Below are positions 1-6,646 of a DNA stretch of 20,644 bases, piece after piece. Position numbers and translations under genes: made by a program. The stretch covers positions 1 through 20,644 of the IMG/VR virus record IMGVR_UViG_3300044530_000219; one strand, written 5' to 3'. This DNA comes from a virus. The notes under the pieces were generated by a model. The model was not told the DNA's origin. It saw only the letters and a list, made by a program, of their open reading frames with translations, and ran no database searches. The number at the start of each line of letters is the position of its first letter. Within the stretch, counting starts at the first letter, position 1.

Positions 1-223
1 AGTCCACGGCATCCCAAACTCTACCCATCTGAACCCAAAACTTAGTCCTAAAATCAATGTCAACTAAAGTAATCAATCGGTCAACTCCCCATTTCTCATA
101 GTGCTGACCCTTTTTACGCTCAAGTTCAACCAGCACAGCATTAGATTGAATCTCCCACTGAGTAGCCTGACGTTTCGGTACTTGAACATCTGGAACATCT
201 TTTCTTGACCTTGATCTAACCAT
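1..223 (-). CDS. Hypothetical phage protein, C-terminus cut by window edge
   Basis: An open frame runs leftward from an ATG at 223-221 to the window edge, giving 74 visible codons with no stop. A good Shine-Dalgarno (AAGGAGT) lies about 8 nt upstream of the ATG. The visible N-terminus is rich in Arg and Lys (begins MVRSRSRKDVPDVQVPKRQA) and is followed by a charged helical stretch and a segment ending KFWVQMGRVWDAVD. I do not recognise a family. It lies downstream of the primase-helicase on the same strand, so it is probably part of the leftward replication operon. That it is coding is supported by the ribosome site and the intact frame; its function is unknown. Confidence 0.7.
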   Translation of the reverse strand, partial: MVRSRSRKDVPDVQVPKRQATQWEIQSNAVLVELERKKGQHYEKWGVDRLITLVDIDFRTKFWVQMGRVWDAVD

Positions 224-377
224 TTTTAAAACTCCTTAAATAAAAGACAAAGAGACAAAGGGACAGGAGACAAACCCCTTGTTTATAGACAAGGGGTGGT
301 TTGTCCCCATCTCCTCAAGGGGACATTTGGGACATTTGTCCCCGTTTGTCCCCTTTGTCACTGTATATCCATACATA
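224..377. repeat. Intergenic cluster of TGTCCC / GGGACA motifs
   Basis: This 154 bp non-coding gap holds six copies of the hexamer TGTCCC or its complement GGGACA: 260-265, 302-307, 320-325, 329-334, 337-342 and 347-352. The three TGTCCC copies are each followed by another C. Two copies form a close dyad (329-334 and 337-342, 2 bp spacer). The left part also has GACAAA repeats at 246-251, 254-259 and 269-274. One more GGGACA (2420-2425) lies just ahead of the primase-helicase start, so the motif flanks that gene. It could be an iteron or operator array, a replication origin near the primase, or part of a terminator; the sequence alone does not decide. Confidence 0.6.
274..297 (-). terminator. 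Perfect 9 bp hairpin downstream of primase-helicase
   Basis: ACCCCTTGT (274-282) is perfectly complementary to ACAAGGGGT (289-297) across a 6 nt loop. The hairpin lies about 80 bp past the primase-helicase stop and about 50 bp before the next minus-strand gene. On the minus strand it is followed by a pyrimidine-rich stretch but no clean U-run. It could be an intrinsic terminator, an RNA processing site or a structural part of the repeat cluster. Confidence 0.35.
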
Positions 378-2402
378 TCAGAAAACCTCCGAACTGGACT
401 TCAACCATACCCAACCAGAGCCTATGACAATCTTGTTTACGGCTACAAGTCTCTCCCTTGCTCGTAGCCATGCTTTCTTAAAGGCTGCTTTATCATCCTC
501 AGTACAGCCTTTCATGCCCCAAAACTCTGCTCTCCAATCGTCCAAAGCCACTCCATACCTACTAGTACCATCTACTTCACGATATGAGCCTTTAGCTTTA
601 ATTACTTTCATTAACGAATCCATCTCAATGCGTTGATTTCCACCGCTACCAGCGTTGTTTTTGTTGCCTTTTGAGTTGCTACTGGCGATCTCAGGGTTAT
701 GCCTCACGGCTAATGAAGTGATGGTTTCGAACCCCAAGGCTGACTCTCCCACCTCAACATTCACCACTTCAATACCCACGGCTATGGAGTCAGCACCATC
801 TTTCTGCTTGGTGACTGTGAGGATTGCATTGCCGATAACTGACGGGTCTGCCGAGTTGATGACCGAATCCTGCCTTTGTATCTCAAGTTCAGTATCCACA
901 GCACCAAGCAGAGAACTATGACCTCGCAGTCCCTTAGTTATGTCTTTACCGCTATGGTGAATCAGCAGCATGGCGCATAGGTAGATGGCTTGTATCTTTC
1001 CCGCTTGGGTGATGAAACCTCCCATATCTTCAGAACTGTTCTCGTTAAAGCCGCCACCACTCATACGCATCAATGTATCTAGGATGATTAGTTCAAGTGG
1101 TTCATCAATTTGCGCTATTAACTCGTTGATTGCGTTGATTAATGCGTCAAAGTCTTCTTGGCTTGATCTGATGTTGATTTGCGCTCTGATGACATACAGA
1201 TTTGCGCCATCGGGACTGTTATTCTGTATCTTGCAAGCCTTCACCCTTGCGCCCATACCGCCATGACCTTCACCAGCTATGTACAGGACTGCGCCTTTCT
1301 TGGGTACTCTGTAGCCCATCCAATCCCGACCTGTCGCTACTGCTTCGGCAATATCCAAGGCTATGAACGACTTGAATGATGCTGGCGGTGCGTACAAGGC
1401 TACGAATGCCCTCTTTGGGATGATGGACTCTATGAGCCACTCAACTGGTTCATCCTTTATGGAGTCCCAAGACTCGACAAGGAACTTAGACTTGGGGGGT
1501 TCTTCCTCTACTTGCGGAGTCTCAGGCACATAAAGACTCAGCCTTTGCGGAGTCCAGACTTCTTCACTTGACTTCACGATAGGACAGGCTTTGGCTATTT
1601 GCGCCAGCAAGGTTCTGCTGCCATCGTATCTATTGACCCACTCGTAAGCGTCTTCTTTGGGATTACTTAGGTTCAAGTCCAAGACCCTAACGCTTTTGGC
1701 TGTTGGTATTAGCGCCTCAACCACCTTCTGAGCGTAATGCCAACCTACTAGGTCATTGTCTGGCACGATTACCACGTTGGCATCTTTAAAGTATTGGTTT
1801 AACTCATCATTCCAACCACCAGCACCAGCATGACTTGTCGTAGCTACCACGCCCAAGCTGCCAAGGGCATCTGCCGCCTTTTCACCTTCTGTTATGTAGA
1901 CAACCCTACCAGCGGCTGTCGCCTGTCGCAGTTCGGGCAGTTTGTAGGGTACGAGTCTGCAATCTCCCAACTTACCTACTCGACTGCCATCAGGCATGAC
2001 TCGTAAGGTCTTATATGTCTTGCCTTTGGAGTCAAAGGTCTTGAATCTTTGCTTGATGAATAGGCTGATGCCATCTTCATCTGTGTAATGCCATTCATGC
2101 TCTAGCACAGGCGTAGAGATGAGTGGGATTGGCTTCATTGGTTTGATACTGTCGAGGTAGTCAGGTCTGTCGGGTAGTGCTGGCAATAGTCCCATCTCTT
2201 TGATGGTTGAGAAGACTGTATGCTGGTCACAGCCGCCATGGCACTTGAACAGGGGGTTGCCATCATCCGACATAGTTATGGACAGGCTTGGATGCTTGTC
2301 GCCGTTACCTTGACCATGACTAGGTACGGGGCAACTAGCAAGGTAACCACCACCAACTTTTTTTGCGTTACCCAGAATGGACGCTATTTCTTGTGCTGAC
2401 AT
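378..2402 (-). CDS. Primase-helicase (CHC2-type zinc finger, TOPRIM, RecA/AAA_25-like ATPase)
   Basis: A 674-residue replication protein expected to prime and unwind phage DNA at the fork. The N-terminus has a CHC2-like zinc site (C24-x4-H29, then C54-x3-C58 in FKCHGGCD). A TOPRIM-like segment follows near 167-220 (VVYITEGEKA with E172, then PDND around 215-217). The C-terminal half is a RecA-like ATPase: Walker A APPASFKS at 338-345, Walker B LIILD at 438-442, and an IHHSGKD motif at 481-487 typical of RepA/AAA_25 helicases. The Walker A lacks the second Gly of GxxxxGKS but keeps Lys-Ser, as is common in this phage family. The zinc-TOPRIM-ATPase order resembles T7 gp4. The gene starts 22 bp after a strong terminator and has no clear Shine-Dalgarno, so its own expression signals are unclear. 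Confidence 0.9.
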   Translation of the reverse strand: MSAQEIASILGNAKKVGGGYLASCPVPSHGQGNGDKHPSLSITMSDDGNPLFKCHGGCDQHTVFSTIKEMGLLPALPDRPDYLDSIKPMKPIPLISTPVLEHEWHYTDEDGISLFIKQRFKTFDSKGKTYKTLRVMPDGSRVGKLGDCRLVPYKLPELRQATAAGRVVYITEGEKAADALGSLGVVATTSHAGAGGWNDELNQYFKDANVVIVPDNDLVGWHYAQKVVEALIPTAKSVRVLDLNLSNPKEDAYEWVNRYDGSRTLLAQIAKACPIVKSSEEVWTPQRLSLYVPETPQVEEEPPKSKFLVESWDSIKDEPVEWLIESIIPKRAFVALYAPPASFKSFIALDIAEAVATGRDWMGYRVPKKGAVLYIAGEGHGGMGARVKACKIQNNSPDGANLYVIRAQINIRSSQEDFDALINAINELIAQIDEPLELIILDTLMRMSGGGFNENSSEDMGGFITQAGKIQAIYLCAMLLIHHSGKDITKGLRGHSSLLGAVDTELEIQRQDSVINSADPSVIGNAILTVTKQKDGADSIAVGIEVVNVEVGESALGFETITSLAVRHNPEIASSNSKGNKNNAGSGGNQRIEMDSLMKVIKAKGSYREVDGTSRYGVALDDWRAEFWGMKGCTEDDKAAFKKAWLRARERLVAVNKIVIGSGWVWLKSSSEVF

Positions 2403-2424
2403 TAGGTATCTTTATTAAAGGGAC

Positions 2425-2456
2425 AAAAAAACCAGAGTCTCCCCCGAAACTCTGGT
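2425..2456 (-). terminator. Strong Rho-independent terminator after the SSB-like gene
   Basis: On the minus strand ACCAGAGT (2456-2449) pairs perfectly with ACTCTGGT (2438-2431). The stem extends inward by three further pairs including one G-U, leaving a GGGG loop. A run of six more T follows at 2430-2425, giving seven T in a row with the last stem base. This is a textbook intrinsic terminator 18 bp past the SSB-like stop codon. It would limit transcription into the primase-helicase gene. Confidence 0.9.
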
Positions 2457-2474
2457 GCTGTGGAGTGCTAGTGG

Positions 2475-3068
2475 TTAGCTAAACATCTCGTCATCGTCAA
2501 GGGAAGGTGCTGGCTTTGATGGTGCTGGCTTGCTAGGTGCGGGTTTAGCGGCTGGTGCTGGCGCAGAGAACTCAGGCTCTGCTTGCGCTGCACCTTCTTG
2601 CAAAGCCGCGGGTCTAGCTACCCAACCTGTGACAGTGAACTCAGGTACACGAGTGCTTCCCTTGCCAACCTTTTCGGGGCGTGAACCCGTGTACTCAACC
2701 ACGGGCAACTTACCAGCATTAGCGCCAGCTTGCGCTTGCACTTGCTTCCACAGACCTTCCAAGCCCATGTTAGCGCCTGCGCCATTGGCACTGAACTCTG
2801 CGACTCCCATAGTCTTGTTATAGAAAGTAGCCTTAAAGCCACGCTTATGTTCGGCTGTAGGTTGCGCTGATTTACGACCAAGAGACTCATCAGGTTGAAA
2901 TTCAAAGACTCCAGTTGCAATCAACATCCAACCAGTTTGCAAGTTCTCGTGATCGAAAACAAACTTTTCGAGTGTGAATTCACCATCTTGGTTTGACCAA
3001 GCATTAGCTTGTGGCGAGAACCTGATGTAGTTGCCAGAGCCGCCAGAGTTTGAAAGGTTTAAGTTCAT
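2475..3068 (-). CDS. Single-stranded DNA-binding protein-like (acidic C-terminal tail)
   Basis: A 197-residue protein with a beta-rich N-terminal domain of about 150 residues. A low-complexity linker follows, with three KPAPS repeats near 175-189, and the protein ends in an acidic tail LDDDEMFS. A globular fold, Pro/Ala linker and acidic tip closing on Phe is the layout of bacterial and phage SSBs, where the tail recruits replication partners. Its place between the methyltransferase and the primase-helicase fits a role coating ssDNA. A Shine-Dalgarno-like AGGAAA precedes the ATG. A strong terminator directly downstream suggests it is the most abundant product of the operon. No signature OB-fold motif can be assigned by eye, so the call rests on layout and context. 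Confidence 0.65.
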   Translation of the reverse strand: MNLNLSNSGGSGNYIRFSPQANAWSNQDGEFTLEKFVFDHENLQTGWMLIATGVFEFQPDESLGRKSAQPTAEHKRGFKATFYNKTMGVAEFSANGAGANMGLEGLWKQVQAQAGANAGKLPVVEYTGSRPEKVGKGSTRVPEFTVTGWVARPAALQEGAAQAEPEFSAPAPAAKPAPSKPAPSKPAPSLDDDEMFS

Positions 3069-3124
3069 AAAGTTTCCTGTTTAAAGTTAAAGTTGAAGTG
3101 GCTTGTGCCACAGGGTTGGGGGAT

Positions 3125-3799
3125 TCATATTAAAGATGTTTGTTCTTGCTTGGGTCTTACATCTTCAAACAATCTTGGTTGCGCTACTGCTTGCTCAATG
3201 CGTTGGCAAGCAATGTCAAAGTATTTAGGTTCACGTTCAATACCAATAAACTTGCGCCCCATCTGGATGGCAGCTACGCCTGTTGTGCCGCTACCCATAA
3301 AGGGGTCGAGGATTGTTTCTGGGTTTCCTGCTTGGTTAATGCACCAACGCATAACTGCCAAAGGCTTTTGAGTTGGATGTTGCTTACCATCTTTTAAAGC
3401 TAATGATCTTGCATAATTTATTCTTCTTGATGCTTTATCTTGATTAGTCCATGCAAGTTCAAAATCTGCAAGAGAAAATCCATCTTGTCCTTTATCCCAA
3501 GACAACCATTGCATGGATGGTTTTAACCAATCTGTAAAATAATTACCGCCCCAAATTATTACAATTTTTCCCAAAGGTAAAAACAAGTCAAATGTTTTTT
3601 TATCTGGTCTTTGCTTATCCCATCCAGATATTTCCCATTGATTCCAGCCATTTTCTTTTTTTCCCGCATGAGAATCTGCCCCAATGCCATAAGGCGGGTC
3701 AGTAATCACCGCATCCACCTTGTCTAAGGTTAGCAGTATGTCCATGCAGTCCCCCAAGTACAGGGTTGCATCTCCGATTTTTTCGATTCTTGTATTCAT
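3125..3799 (-). CDS. DNA methyltransferase, N6-adenine/N4-cytosine, beta class
   Basis: A 224-residue S-adenosylmethionine-dependent methyltransferase of the N6_N4_Mtase family. The catalytic motif IV DPPYGIG is at 34-40, HPTQKP at 141-146, and the SAM-binding motif I DPFMGSGTTG at 165-174. Motif IV before motif I, with the target-recognition region between them, is the beta-class order. The specificity is not readable. It may modify phage DNA to evade host restriction; no cognate restriction gene is present. Codons for residues of about 47-146 are about 34% GC, while the flanks I counted are 53-57%, so the recognition region seems to have been exchanged. The Shine-Dalgarno is poor, and the start is 10 bp after the DUF2800 stop. 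Confidence 0.92.
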   Translation of the reverse strand: MNTRIEKIGDATLYLGDCMDILLTLDKVDAVITDPPYGIGADSHAGKKENGWNQWEISGWDKQRPDKKTFDLFLPLGKIVIIWGGNYFTDWLKPSMQWLSWDKGQDGFSLADFELAWTNQDKASRRINYARSLALKDGKQHPTQKPLAVMRWCINQAGNPETILDPFMGSGTTGVAAIQMGRKFIGIEREPKYFDIACQRIEQAVAQPRLFEDVRPKQEQTSLI

Positions 3800-3809
3800 G
3801 GGGTAGTGA

Positions 3810-4898
3810 TTATTGAGTTAAACCTTTGTCCCGTGCAAGCGTTAATCCGCTGGATATGCGGGAAGTTAACGCTTCAAGGTTCGGCTTTTGGTCTTTCGTT
3901 AGCAGTTTCTCAGCTTGTGCAGGGGTGATGAGTTCGTTCTTCGTTACTTGCCTTGGGTCAAGTCCAAGAGCCAAGAGTCCAGCATAAGCCTCTTTCTCAT
4001 CAGTCCACGACCTCAACGCTCGTTTAGGTTGCAGTTGCCATCCATCAATGACAGAACCTGATTCCATGCGTTTTAAGGCGTGATCTCGTACAGCCTTGAT
4101 GTAGCCCTCAACCATGTCAAACTTAGTCAGCAAGACGCTGATTTGACTCTCTGTGAGCATCTCTACAGGGGGTGCAGTGGCAACTACTTCAGCGATGTTT
4201 GCTTGTGCAGGGCAGATAGTTCTTGCGTTGCAGTATTGGCAAGCAGAGTCTGATGGCACTGGCTGGAACAGTGGGTTCAGTGCATTCTCAATGGCAGGGA
4301 CTAAAACGTAGTGTTCCCAATCTACGAGTTCTTGCGTTGTCATTGAGTGCTTGCGAGTCTCACCATGATGGGGTTGGATAATCCACAACTCGACCTTATC
4401 AATGTCTTGGTAGAGGTTGCCATCTTCAAATGCTGCCAATGCGTAAAGGCGTAACTGGTCATTGTCAGCGTCAACATATCCACGACCAGTTTTCAGGTCT
4501 GCAATGATGAGTTTGCGTTTCTGTTTGCTGACTCCAATTACGTCAGTTGTACCGCCTACCTTGGCTTTGTAAGTGTCTTGGTATTGCAGGAACTTCTCGA
4601 CTGTGACGCTACCCTTACCTAGTTCATCCTCAATCGCCCAAATAGCTTTCAGATGCTCTAGCGCCATCTCACAATTTTCCTCGGTCATCTTGATACCTTC
4701 AACGACTGTACCTACTGACTTCATGGGGTCAGAGTCCAACTGGTAGCAAGTCTCCGCCAAGGCATGAATGGCAGTCCCGATCTTCGCCGCTTCTCCACCC
4801 TCCACATAGGGCATCAGTGCTGAAAGTCTGGCACTGGCGGGACAGGCAATCCATCGGGATGCCGCTGATGCTCTAAGGCTTAGTTGTTTGATTGCCAT
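3810..4898 (-). CDS. DUF2800-type PD-(D/E)XK nuclease, Cas4/RecB-like with probable Fe-S cluster
   Basis: A 362-residue protein of the RecB/Cas4-like exonuclease group, matching phage DUF2800 proteins. The N-terminus has SRWIACPAS (C19) and GTAIHALAE (H45). The nuclease core follows: D119 in GGTTDVIG, D134-L-K136 in IIADLKTG, and Q148 in NDQLRLYALA. Three more cysteines, C220-x2-C223-x5-C229, together with C19 match the pattern that holds a 4Fe-4S cluster in Cas4 and AddB. Expected activity is DNA end resection or recombination. In this operon it sits between the SSB, methyltransferase and RuvC genes, supporting a recombination-dependent replication role. The start overlaps the upstream small gene by 19 bp. 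Confidence 0.85.
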   Translation of the reverse strand: MAIKQLSLRASAASRWIACPASARLSALMPYVEGGEAAKIGTAIHALAETCYQLDSDPMKSVGTVVEGIKMTEENCEMALEHLKAIWAIEDELGKGSVTVEKFLQYQDTYKAKVGGTTDVIGVSKQKRKLIIADLKTGRGYVDADNDQLRLYALAAFEDGNLYQDIDKVELWIIQPHHGETRKHSMTTQELVDWEHYVLVPAIENALNPLFQPVPSDSACQYCNARTICPAQANIAEVVATAPPVEMLTESQISVLLTKFDMVEGYIKAVRDHALKRMESGSVIDGWQLQPKRALRSWTDEKEAYAGLLALGLDPRQVTKNELITPAQAEKLLTKDQKPNLEALTSRISSGLTLARDKGLTQ

Positions 4899-5104
4899 GA
4901 TGCTCTTTCAATGTGATGGTTTTCAATGAGTAGTTGGTAGGCTATTTGCCTTGTTTCATTTGAGACTGCATGACCTAAGTCTTCGGGGTCTAACAGACGC
5001 TTGATGAAGACTACAGTCTGTTGGTTCTGCTTGCGTTCTTGCTCAAGTTGTGAGCCAAGCCAGACGATATGTTCACGCAAGATTTGCCGTTCTTTGTCAT
5101 CCAT
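4880..5104 (-). CDS. Small charged helical protein, unknown function
   Basis: A 74-residue product starting MDDKERQILREHIVWL, with heptad-like Gln/Glu/Lys-rich helices and no cysteines. The frame is open further upstream to 5218, but that part lies inside the RuvC gene. The ATG at 5104-5102 overlaps the RuvC stop by only 8 bp, matching the tight packing of neighbours, so I take it as the start. The 3' end overlaps the DUF2800 start by 19 bp. The gap between those two well-supported genes would otherwise be empty for nearly 200 bp, which supports coding. I do not recognise the family; an accessory factor for one of its neighbours is possible. Confidence 0.6.
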   Translation of the reverse strand: MDDKERQILREHIVWLGSQLEQERKQNQQTVVFIKRLLDPEDLGHAVSNETRQIAYQLLIENHHIERASWQSNN

Positions 5105-5588
5105 GACGCAATCCCCAACAAGCAATGAGTGCTGCATCAGCACGACCATCATCTTTAACCCTTTTGAACAGGTCAACATTCCAAGGGAAGACTTCCATTG
5201 CTCTAGCCCTAGCGCCATCTTTGCCGCCTGAAACTCCCATAGCTTTCTGCCAAACTTGAGGAGTTACGAGAGTGGACTTGATTGATCTAGCCGCTATAAC
5301 GCCTTCTATAGCCCCAAGAGAGCGACCAAAGCTAAAGACGCTTGTTACCCCTTGCCCTGCCATTGCAAACACCTTTTCGATGTACGCTTCTTCAGGCTTA
5401 AACATATCAAGGATTTCAATCAGTTCGGGGATGCTGATCTGACGCTTGGCTTTGCCATTGCGAGTTAGGGTGACAGTTGGCATATCGACTACACCAGTTA
5501 ATGTTTCGCCCCTCATCATGGCTATAGCGCCGTTAAGCCCTACATCAATGCCAATGATGCGTTTGGGGGTGAAGAATTGAGTGGTCAT
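5097..5588 (-). CDS. ruvC-like: RuvC-like Holliday junction resolvase
   Basis: A 163-residue RNase H-fold endonuclease of the phage RuvC group, expected to resolve branched DNA before packaging. The acidic catalytic set is visible: D15 in RIIGIDVG, E71 in AYIEKV, and D147 with D151 in DDGRADAALIA near the C-terminus. The length matches bacterial RuvC. The ATG overlaps the stop of the upstream HTH gene as ATGA, and AGAGG lies about 6 nt before it, so the two are translationally coupled. With the DUF2800 nuclease and SSB it forms a recombination set. Confidence 0.9.
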   Translation of the reverse strand: MTTQFFTPKRIIGIDVGLNGAIAMMRGETLTGVVDMPTVTLTRNGKAKRQISIPELIEILDMFKPEEAYIEKVFAMAGQGVTSVFSFGRSLGAIEGVIAARSIKSTLVTPQVWQKAMGVSGGKDGARARAMEVFPWNVDLFKRVKDDGRADAALIACWGLRHG

Positions 5589-5812
5589 TCTGTACCTCTG
5601 TTTAAAGCCATAAGACGCTGCTGGATTAGGGAATCTACCGATTCTTCTAGCCGTTGTATTGAAGTCACCAATGGTATGGTTCTACCAGTGGCATAACGAG
5701 ATACCTGAGAGGGGTCAAAGCCAGCGTGTCTAGCTACATCAGTAATGGTGTAGCCAGCCTTTTCAGCCTTTTCCCTAATGTTTTCAATGGTTTGCATGGT
5801 TGGAGTGTTCAT
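5585..5812 (-). CDS. Small XRE-type helix-turn-helix regulator
   Basis: A 75-residue DNA-binding protein. A Cro/C1-type HTH is visible at about 22-45 (TITDVARHAGFDPSQVSRYA), followed by a helix rich in Leu, Glu and Gln that could dimerise. It is the first gene of the leftward operon and faces the first gene of the rightward operon across a 152 bp control region, which is the position of a Cro- or CI-like switch protein. No Shine-Dalgarno precedes the ATG at 5812, and the predicted promoter would start RNA only a few bases upstream, so the mRNA may be leaderless. A second in-frame ATG at 5797 gives a shorter alternative. It lacks the C-terminal cleavage domain of a full CI repressor. Confidence 0.8.
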   Translation of the reverse strand: MNTPTMQTIENIREKAEKAGYTITDVARHAGFDPSQVSRYATGRTIPLVTSIQRLEESVDSLIQQRLMALNRGTE

Positions 5813-5820
5813 GGGTAAGG

Positions 5821-5850
5821 ATTCTAGGGAAGATTGGATTGATTAGTCAA
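5821..5850 (-). promoter_or_regulatory. Leftward sigma70-like promoter for the HTH/replication operon
   Basis: On the minus strand TTGACT (5850-5845) and TAGAAT (5826-5821) are separated by 18 bp. Each has one mismatch to the sigma70 consensus. The expected transcription start, about 7 bases past the -10, falls at about 5812-5815, next to the HTH ATG at 5812. That predicts a leaderless or near-leaderless transcript. Confidence 0.6.
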
Positions 5851-5859
5851 GTGCTATCT

Positions 5860-5895
5860 GATTAAATACCCTAGTGAAATGTGTGAGATTAAATA
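5860..5895. repeat. GATTAAATA direct repeat pair between divergent promoters
   Basis: GATTAAATA occurs at 5860-5868 and again at 5887-5895, a 27 bp period that is about two and a half helical turns. Both copies lie between the two opposed -35 boxes, where an operator for the HTH protein or a phage activator would be expected. The pair could be chance in an AT-rich gap. Confidence 0.4.
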
Positions 5896-5903
5896 GGTAG
5901 GGG

Positions 5904-5931
5904 TTGACTTAGTAGTCCAACTCTATATGAT
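5904..5931 (+). promoter_or_regulatory. Rightward sigma70-like promoter for the small-gene operon
   Basis: TTGACT (5904-5909) and TATGAT (5926-5931) are separated by 16 bp, each one mismatch from the sigma70 consensus. The expected start is near 5938, leaving a leader of about 27 nt with AGGAG at 5953-5957 before the ATG at 5965. The -35 box lies in an imperfect inverted repeat, GTTGACT-TAGT-AGTCCAAC (5903-5921), that could serve as an operator. Confidence 0.7.
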
Positions 5932-5964
5932 TGGCAACATCAACAACCAAGCAGGAGATTCAAA

Positions 5965-6594
5965 ATGGCTAACAACTTCTCACCAGTTATCGAAAACCCA
6001 GTGGCATATCACAATGCCGTTAAAAGCTACATCATTGCTAACGCTCAGAAAACTTGGCGCACCAAGACTGATCGTGCTGGCGAAATTGAAAGTGCTTTGA
6101 CCGCTGGCATCATACATAACAGTCATGGTGACTTTATGGGCTATGAAGATAGCTTTATTGGCTCTATGGCTAACTCTTTTTATACATGGGGCAAACTCAG
6201 CGAAAAGCAGTGCGCCGCTATCCTTAAAGGCATTGATGCCAAGGCTGCTCGTAAAGCTGAGTGGGCTGACAAAGAAGCTGCCTTGAATGCCTCACGCACC
6301 CACTTGGGTGAAGTTGGTGCTAAGTTGACCCTTACCCTCACCATTGGTCATATCGTTGTTTTAGATGGTGCGTATGGCACTAGCTACATCTACATCATGG
6401 AAGATGCCGACAAAAATGTTGTCATCTACAAAGGTAACTCTGATGCTGTTGCTTGGACTCCAGAGGGTACTGTGCGTAGCAAGGGTGACACTCTCACCAT
6501 CACCGCCACTGTTAAAGATCATGGTGTTCGCAATGGAGTCAAGCAGACTGTCATCCAGCGCCCCAAAGCTGTTAAAGAGTTAGTAGCCGCCTAA
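5965..6594 (+). CDS. Early phage protein with helical N-terminus and beta-rich C-terminus, unknown function
   Basis: A 209-residue product, first and largest of the rightward operon, directly after a good promoter and AGGAG site. Residues of about 10-115 look helical, including FYTWGKLSEKQCAAILKGI near 72-90, a pattern common in phage proteins of unknown role. Residues of about 119-203 alternate beta strands (KLTLTLTIGHIVVL, then SYIYIMEDADKNVVIYKG) and end with TITATVKDHGVRNGVKQTV and QRPK. That strand layout could be an OB-like fold, but this is inference. Its position suggests high early expression. Confidence 0.85.
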   Translation: MANNFSPVIENPVAYHNAVKSYIIANAQKTWRTKTDRAGEIESALTAGIIHNSHGDFMGYEDSFIGSMANSFYTWGKLSEKQCAAILKGIDAKAARKAEWADKEAALNASRTHLGEVGAKLTLTLTIGHIVVLDGAYGTSYIYIMEDADKNVVIYKGNSDAVAWTPEGTVRSKGDTLTITATVKDHGVRNGVKQTVIQRPKAVKELVAA

Positions 6595-6604
6595 TCAACC
6601 CAAC

Positions 6605-6618
6605 GGGGCGCAAGCCCC
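6605..6618 (+). terminator. GGGGC-GCAA-GCCCC hairpin, possible attenuator
   Basis: A perfect 5 bp GC-rich stem closed by a GCAA tetraloop (GNRA type) lies 10 bp past the 209-residue gene. Only a short ATCTTTC follows, so it is a weak terminator at best. It could reduce read-through into the small genes or protect the upstream mRNA from 3' decay. Confidence 0.4.
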
Positions 6619-6646
6619 ATCTTTCAACCTTAAAGGAGAATTGAAG

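Noticed and set aside
301-1379. Plus-strand open frames opposite the primase-helicase gene
   Set aside because: The opposite strand encodes conserved zinc, TOPRIM and Walker motifs through the same stretch; the plus frames look random.
2530-2920. Alternate frames of about 100 codons within the SSB-like gene
   Set aside because: They reflect the Ala/Pro-rich composition of the true frame; no start signals.
3098-3111. GTGGC-TTGT-GCCAC hairpin after the methyltransferase gene
   Set aside because: Only 5 bp with no U-run; too weak to call a terminator.
5105-5218. N-terminal extension of the 74-residue gene upstream to 5218
   Set aside because: It would lie entirely inside the RuvC gene's conserved C-terminus; the ATG at 5104 gives the usual short overlap.
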